Shown here: positions 58,295-64,000 of the stretch, piece by piece
Layout of the letters: each line of letters begins with the position of its first letter
Position numbering within the stretch: position 1 is the stretch's first letter
Source: Combretum micranthum
Taxonomy: Eukaryota > Streptophyta > Magnoliopsida > Myrtales > Combretaceae
DNA: 64,000 nt
Direction of reading: 5' to 3'
NCBI GenBank assembly: GCA_024138025.1
Contig: JAMXBD010000694.1
Coordinates: 186,001-250,000, forward strand
Notes under the pieces: generated by a model
What the model was told of the DNA's origin: nothing
Databases searched by the model: none
What the model saw: only the letters and a program-made list of their open reading frames with translations
Position numbers and translations under genes: made by a program

Positions 58295-59448
58295 TTATAG
58301 AACTTATATGTTCAATGTCTATTTTGATGAGACAATGTGATGTGCAATTAACTATTCAATTATGGTAAACTGCACCAAATTAGTCAAATAATATGGTAGA
58401 ATATATATATGTGTGTGTATATCTTATGCATCTTTATGAAGTTTCTATAAGTTTTTAGCAAGAACAAAATTAGTGATAAACAGTATCAATCGAGGGTCAA
58501 GTTGAGAGCTAGACAATTTCATTCATCAAGGCACAACAGACCTAAGACCAAAGCTCAAAAAGTTCAAAAATGCAAAGTCAATGGTTGAGGGGCTCGTCGA
58601 GGGCTCGACAGGTGTATTGATTAAGCCTCGATAAGTCCATTGGTGAGGACGTGACAAGTTTAAAACTACATAGCCTTGGTCGAGGGGTTCTTTAAGGGCT
58701 TGACAAATCCATTGTTCATGGCGCGGCAAGTTCAAATTCTAAGAATCTACAAGATCAAAGAGCATAGTATTAGCTGATGGTAAATTTGCGACACAATAAG
58801 TTTGAATTCAAAACTCGATCGAGTCCAAGTGAACAAAGACTTATCAAAGGCAAAAATGAGGTACGACACTTTAAGGCACGATGAGTCTTTAGGTCGCGAC
58901 AATTTAACTACTAGAGTCAATGTGGCAAAAAGAGCCATTGAAGCACATTTAATGTGTGGCGACTTAACGTCATTATTTTTTACAGACATTTGAATTTTTT
59001 AAGGCTATATATATTTTGTTCTTACGAGATTCAATATAAGAGAAGTGCAAAAAGAACTTTTACTTGCGAACAAAAAAATTATTAATTTTTTTATTCTCTT
59101 ATTTATTAATTTGTATATCTTAGAAAAGAGAGAAAAATATTCTAATGCTATGTTCTTATATTTGCTATTTATCAGAGAATATCTAAAGAGAAAAAGGAAA
59201 TACTTTATTTCTTAAAGAATTGTAATAGAGATATATTGCTCAGTTTGAGCATAATTATTTGCGATGATTAATAAAGTGGTGGTAATGTCCTCAATTAGAG
59301 GCATTGGTGGATCATGGAAAGTAGGAAGTGAGCTAAACTCCATGTTAAATATGGACTAAAATTTTCCATCCCTATCTCTTTAATTTTTTATATTGTAAAT
59401 CTATTATGGATTATCTACTACAATTAAAGTTAAAATTGATCTGTTGCA
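58295..59448 (+). repeat. 3' LTR of the copia element
   Basis: It begins TTATAGAACTTATATG (the leading TG has decayed) and ends CTGTTGCA. It aligns with 48900-49998. Confidence 0.8.
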
Positions 59449-59451
59449 TTA

Positions 59452-60848
59452 AAATTAATTATTTGAGATTTTCACGTTTTCACATTACTTTATATATTAA
59501 TATTTTATTTATCTTTATCTACCATTAAATTGTAGAAATAGCATAAATCTTTTAATAAAGCCTTTTATTAATTGCAATGGATTTAAAATAGTATCCTTAT
59601 TAATTCTTTAAATTATGATTTTGATATTCTAGTTAATGAGGTTTTCATGGATATAGGGTTAGTAATGAAGTTTATTAATTAATATTTCATATATTCATAA
59701 AATGTTGTAAAAACTGTAAAAATTATTAATGAACATCCTTATATATTCTTCATTAGCACTTAACTCCTTATTTTTCAAATTGTGCCTTGAGACTCTTAAA
59801 TCTCTCTCTCTAAGTGTATATAAATCCTATCTTATTATATATCATTCATTGAAATAATAATACTAAAATTAAGTAGTCTTGAATCCAAAGGAAAAAGGGT
59901 CAGGTAGGAGTCCTTTTTATTTAATTATTATTATTATTAGTTGTCACAAGTTATATCAACATGAAATGCACCTTTTTAAAATATTTGGAATTTGAAACTA
60001 AAGCACGGTTTTAAATTAGTATAATGTTATAAATGGTATGTTATTTTTGGAAAAATATGCAATTTGGTATCTAAGTTTGAAATTGATCAATTTAGTGCAT
60101 AAACTTTAACATTGATCAATTTAATACATGAAAAACTTTAAAATTGTTGAATTTATTTATTGAATGAATTTGACAGAGATATTGTTAGCATGCACAAAAA
60201 AAAAAAAATTAGATACTAAATTGATCGATTTCAAAGTTCAAGTACTTCAAAACTTATATGCCTAATTATATATTTTGTTAAAGTTCAAGTACTCTTTGTG
60301 ACATTAGCCCTTTAAAATATAAAGAGTTTACATACATATAAGGCATATATATACATATAAGAGTGTAATATCTTTTTGTATATCCTAATCTAAAATGTAA
60401 CATTAAGATGACAAATTGCTGCTATAATTTTTTCAATTTTTTTTAACAAATTTATGGATTGAAAAAAAAATTAATAAAGCGTATGTTTAATAAATTTTTT
60501 ATCTAATGAGTTATTATATATAGTTTTAACCCTAGATCATAATTACTAATAGTTAAATATAAATCATGGGTCTCCAAATCCAGTGTAAGCCATCACCCAT
60601 TCAGGCCAATTTCTTAGGACTTGACTCGACCTACTTTAGCTAGTCTAAAGTCACATAAGGCTACTCGATAGATCCTCTTAATTGCTTTGGGTTAGTATGA
60701 CCAAACATAGATTAGTTAACTCGATCCACTTCCATAGTAATCGTCACCAAGTGCACATTATACCATGATCCCACTAGACGAATAATAACAGGAGATTATT
60801 CCATTATAAATACCTCCTTCAATGAAAAAGGCTTTAGTTGGTAATACA
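59452..60848. other. Intergenic region with a degenerate repeat
   Basis: No gene seen. Three units of AATTTRGTRYMTAAACTTT..ATTGATC type, period 29-31 bp, lie at 60058-60150. A partly inverted version follows at 60205-60300, after an A x 13 run. This may be an old MITE. Confidence 0.5.
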
Positions 60849-61823
60849 TAGGGGTAGGCATGGACCGGTTAATCAGCCATGTCCCTATTTTTTGAACCTA
60901 ACAATTACAATCGATTTTTCAAAATACTAAACCTAAACTGGTCCATTATTAACGATTAATCGTCTTAACGGCTAACCATTTTTTTTGTTAATATTTTCGA
61001 TTTTTGGTTTTTAACCATTTAGTATGATGAATTATATATATTATATATTCATGGATACTGGTTAATCGTTAACCATTAATTTTTCAGGGATACAAACTAA
61101 AACCGAAACCGTTATAATATTATATATTTATAGTCACAGGTTTTATATATTCCATAAATAAAATTATATTTGTGTTTCATAGAATTTGAGGATGGTTCCT
61201 TCGAAGCGTATACACATAAGAAAGAATCAACTTGGCTTATTTGAAAAATACTTTGGCCAATACTATCGTGAAAGCTCATTTGAAATACACAATGATCATG
61301 TATTCTAGCTATTAAGACTTAGACCCATTAAGTTTGACCAATCGTAGACAGTTAACTATTCTCATCCCAAACGTGCTCACAAAAGGGAAAAAAAATCAAC
61401 TTGGCTTTTATATTTAAAAAACATCATGGGTTCCCACCGTTTCTAAAAGTGCTCCAAAGATAAAAGTAAATGCAAGAGCTTCCAACTATGGAAAGTAGAT
61501 TAAAGAGGCAAATATAAAAGCTTCCAACCTTGAATGCATTTTGAAAGGAGTTCATTCTTTGTATCCTCAAATTTTCATTAGGCTTATCGTAACAGAGATG
61601 GAGAAATTATATTTTTCAATTAATTATATATTTATTAATATCAATTAATCGTTAATCATCGGTTTTTCATGATTACAAACCGAAACCAAAACTGAAAACA
61701 GAAAAAAAAAATTAAAACCATAAATCTAAACTGAAACCGATGGACCAGTTAACCATATTTTTTAGATTGATTTTCCAGTTTCTGTTCGATTTCTCGGTTT
61801 ATTCGGTTTTTTGCCAACCCCTA
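60849..61823. mobile_element. hAT-like MITE, 975 bp
   Basis: The left end TAGGGGTAGGCATGGACCGG mirrors the right end, which reads TAGGGGTTGGCAAAAAACCG inward. The flanks GTAATACA (60841-60848) and GAAATGCA (61824-61831) match at six of eight bases. Inner CGGTT and AACCG stretches are shared with 27594-28498. No transposase is present. Confidence 0.75.
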
Positions 61824-61831
61824 GAAATGCA

Positions 61832-63658
61832 CACGTGTAATATACGTGTGATGAATAAATATTATTATTTGATACGTAACTATATTTCTAAATCACGAAT
61901 GGTAGTTACTTAAGGAACTACCCACTATTTCACCCACGTATTAAAGTATGATTGATAGTTGTCCACCATGTAACATACACATGATGTGCATTGTGTATTG
62001 AATATTCTTCCTCCTTTGACACATGAGAATAGTAATATTGCCTACACACTCGCTTATATTTACTGCTTATCACATCTTCACATGCCAAGTGACTTAAGCA
62101 TTGCAGTGACTGTATCCAATCTGCACTTCGGCGTCCTACTAATTGTATACTATCTTGCACGTCCAACATATTAGGCGCAATCCAACAACACAATCAACTT
62201 TACCGAATTCAAATTAGCAAATGGCATACATCTATAATATTAAAGCTTCTTCATGCGCCTCTGTAGCCTCATAAATGATCCAAATATACTTAATTTATTA
62301 TCCTTCTCTATTGCTTTCTTATAATCAAAGCATCGGAAACGCTAACTTTTTTTATTACTCATGAAGATATTTTAGAATTATTTTTGTATATATACAAAAA
62401 AAAAAAAAAAGACTAATGTTTCAAAGGAAAAACATGATTGGTGTTGATATTTCATTATAAGTATTCAATATAAATTATTAATTTTTTATTAATATTTAAT
62501 ATTTTGGCAAAAAGTCAATATGAATAAGTTAGATTTTTTCTTAATTTAAAAAAATGTAGATTATTATAGGTGTATATCTTCTAGTCAGTAAATTCCAATG
62601 ACTCCTCGGTTAATTTACTACTAGCGCATATTGCACCAGCACTACATGTACAAATTTAATATCTATGAAAAACCATAAATCTATTATCGTAAAATATTAA
62701 CTTTGGTAGAAAATATATTTAGATTTATGATTAATATCATAAAATATTAAAATATTCTTACTTTTTTTATTTTAGATTGTAAGGTAAATTTTTAAAAGTT
62801 TAAAAAAAAAAAGAGAGTAGTTATTGCTTCAAAAAGGAGACATTATAAGTAAAATAAGGGAGTAGTTTTTGTTTAAAAAAAGTCATAATAGGTATATAAA
62901 TAAAAATATAAAGATAAAAATACAAATGTATCTCTTTACCTTAATAATATAGATAATTTACTGAATTTCCATGCAAAACGCGTTTCTTAGATTTGGAGGG
63001 TAAGGTATCCTTCAGTGTACATCGCCGGTGCTGGCTATAGCTAGATTTGTGCGGTCCGAATTGTTGGATAAATGTCTTTACCTTCTCCAGGAAAAGTAAT
63101 CCTGCCAATTTTATAAAATCAAGGGAACGGGAACTTTATTAATATATGAGGTAGAAGATATCCAATATATATATATATATATATATATTTTGGCCACAGA
63201 AAATATCCAATATTCAGTGCACAAAACAAATGGAGAAAAAAGAAATACCTGTGTCATTTCAGCTGAGCCGGCTTTTGGTATCTTATACCATTTTTTTCTT
63301 TATTTGCCCTTCGAATAAAATCATTCCTTTTGCTTTTATAAAGACTTAAAAATAGAATTTTATAAAATTTTGGAAACTTTTTTAGTAATTTTGATATAAC
63401 TTTTACAGTTTTTAAGTAAAGCTGTTATTTTTATTTTCTCATTCCATAATTTTAGGAGTAATTTTTTTTTTCATCATCCTAATACTACCATAGGTGTTCT
63501 AACATTAATTGTTGAGTGCTAGAGTCTTGCACACTGAAAACTTTGCGTGCTTCAATCACAATTAAAATAAATCTGAATCATTAAATAGTGTGATAGGTCC
63601 GGTCTAGTTGTAACCACCACATGACCATACAATTTTTGTTAGCTTTAAACTTTAATAG
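61832..63658. other. Intergenic region, no gene recognised
   Basis: Frames on both strands at 61930-62193 overlap each other and show no domain. An AT microsatellite lies at 63165-63188. Confidence 0.5.
63165..63188. repeat. (AT)12 microsatellite
   Basis: Simple AT dinucleotide run. Confidence 0.9.
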
Positions 63659-63924
63659 CACGTTTGGTTAATTGAAATAGAATAAAGCTGGAATGGAATA
63701 ACATTCCTTTGTTTTAGAATTAGGAGCATTTTTGGAAAAATATACGCTTTTACGAAGGAATAGCGATACATTTGATGAAAGGAAGGAATAAAGATTCCTT
63801 ATCTATTTCATATTACAAAGAATAGATATTCCTTCTAGTATAATTTTTTACAAACCAAGTGAAGGAATATGTATTCTATGGTAATAAAAGTAGAATATCT
63901 ATTACATTCCTCTTAACCAAACAT
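63659..63924. mobile_element. MITE with GTTTGGTTA ends, about 265 bp
   Basis: The left end CACGTTTGGTTAATTG mirrors ATGTTTGGTTAAGAGG read inward from the right. The inside is rich in GGAATG / CATTCC and ATTCCTT. The ends resemble the short MITE at 44184. The superfamily and duplication are not clear. Confidence 0.7.
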
Positions 63925-64000
63925 ATCGTAAGGGACCCAACTAAAGTTAACAAATCTTCTTTACTTATATAATCTTTACTTGATTAGAATATTTTCCATG

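Larger units (their letters stand above)
48900..59448 (+). mobile_element. Ty1/copia element (SIRE/Maximus-like), defective
   Basis: LTRs of about 1.1 kb lie at 48900-49998 and 58295-59448. The right one is preceded by the polypurine tract CAAAAAGGGGGAGA. Between them the plus strand carries gag (coiled-coil part only), protease, integrase, reverse transcriptase and RNase H in the copia order. CATTA precedes the left LTR (48895-48899) and occurs at 59447-59451 at the right end, a possible duplication. A solo LTR at 51925-55572 and a SINE piece near 55860 are nested in it. The first part of gag and the primer site are missing. All frames are broken. Confidence 0.85.

Noticed and set aside
61930..62193. 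87-residue minus-strand frame with several Trp and His
   Set aside because: A plus-strand frame overlaps it, no domain was recognised, and codon use looks random.

Overview
This window is nuclear DNA from a flowering plant, most likely a eudicot. It is strongly AT-rich and packed with LTR retrotransposons, MITEs and SINEs. It holds one recognisable single-copy-type gene. That gene is split by plant-style GT..AG introns and encodes a heavy-metal-associated isoprenylated plant protein (HIPP), a family confined to plants. I cannot name the species from the sequence.

Layout. (1) 468-42150 is one Ty3/gypsy retrotransposon on the minus strand. It is about 7 kb of original element spread over 41.7 kb by at least nine later insertions. 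Its LTRs lie at 468-8096 and 36216-42150, and its gag-pol runs right to left in pieces at 36.2-33.6, 31.6-31.5, 27.6-26.7, 17.4-16.8 and 8.8-8.1 kb. The insertions are: a long solo LTR (1154-7299) that itself carries another solo LTR (2233-5620); a MITE-like block (7459-8020); a gag-only LTR element (8796-16836) that carries a 4.8-kb solo LTR (10865-15636); an Athila-type gypsy element (17361-26665); a hAT-like MITE (27594-28498); a second gag-only LTR element (28517-31454); an unresolved block (31581-33612) holding a tRNA-derived SINE; a fold-back element with about 104-bp arms (34852-35165); and a 5-kb solo LTR (36738-41766). Most boundaries are fixed by target-site duplications (TSDs) visible on both sides.

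(2) 42156-45068 is intergenic, with a 24-C homopolymer, an AT microsatellite and a short MITE. (3) 45069-46674, minus strand, is the five-exon HIPP gene with two HMA metal-binding domains and a C-terminal CSVM prenylation box. A TATA box lies 50 bp upstream of its ATG. Exon 3 carries a one-base reading-frame break. (4) 46906-48115 is a hAT-like MITE. (5) 48900-59448 is a Ty1/copia element on the plus strand resembling the SIRE/Maximus lineage. It has lost its primer-binding site and the first part of gag, and a 3.6-kb minus-strand solo LTR (51925-55572) splits its integrase. (6) 59449-64000 is intergenic, with a hAT-like MITE (60849-61823), a short degenerate tandem repeat and a MITE near the right end.

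None of the retrotransposon reading frames is intact, so apart from the HIPP gene the window is a record of successive insertions. The most unusual items are the family of 3.4-6 kb solo LTRs with internal tandem and hairpin repeats, the fold-back element with a SINE-like loop, the two gag-only elements, and the HIPP frame break.
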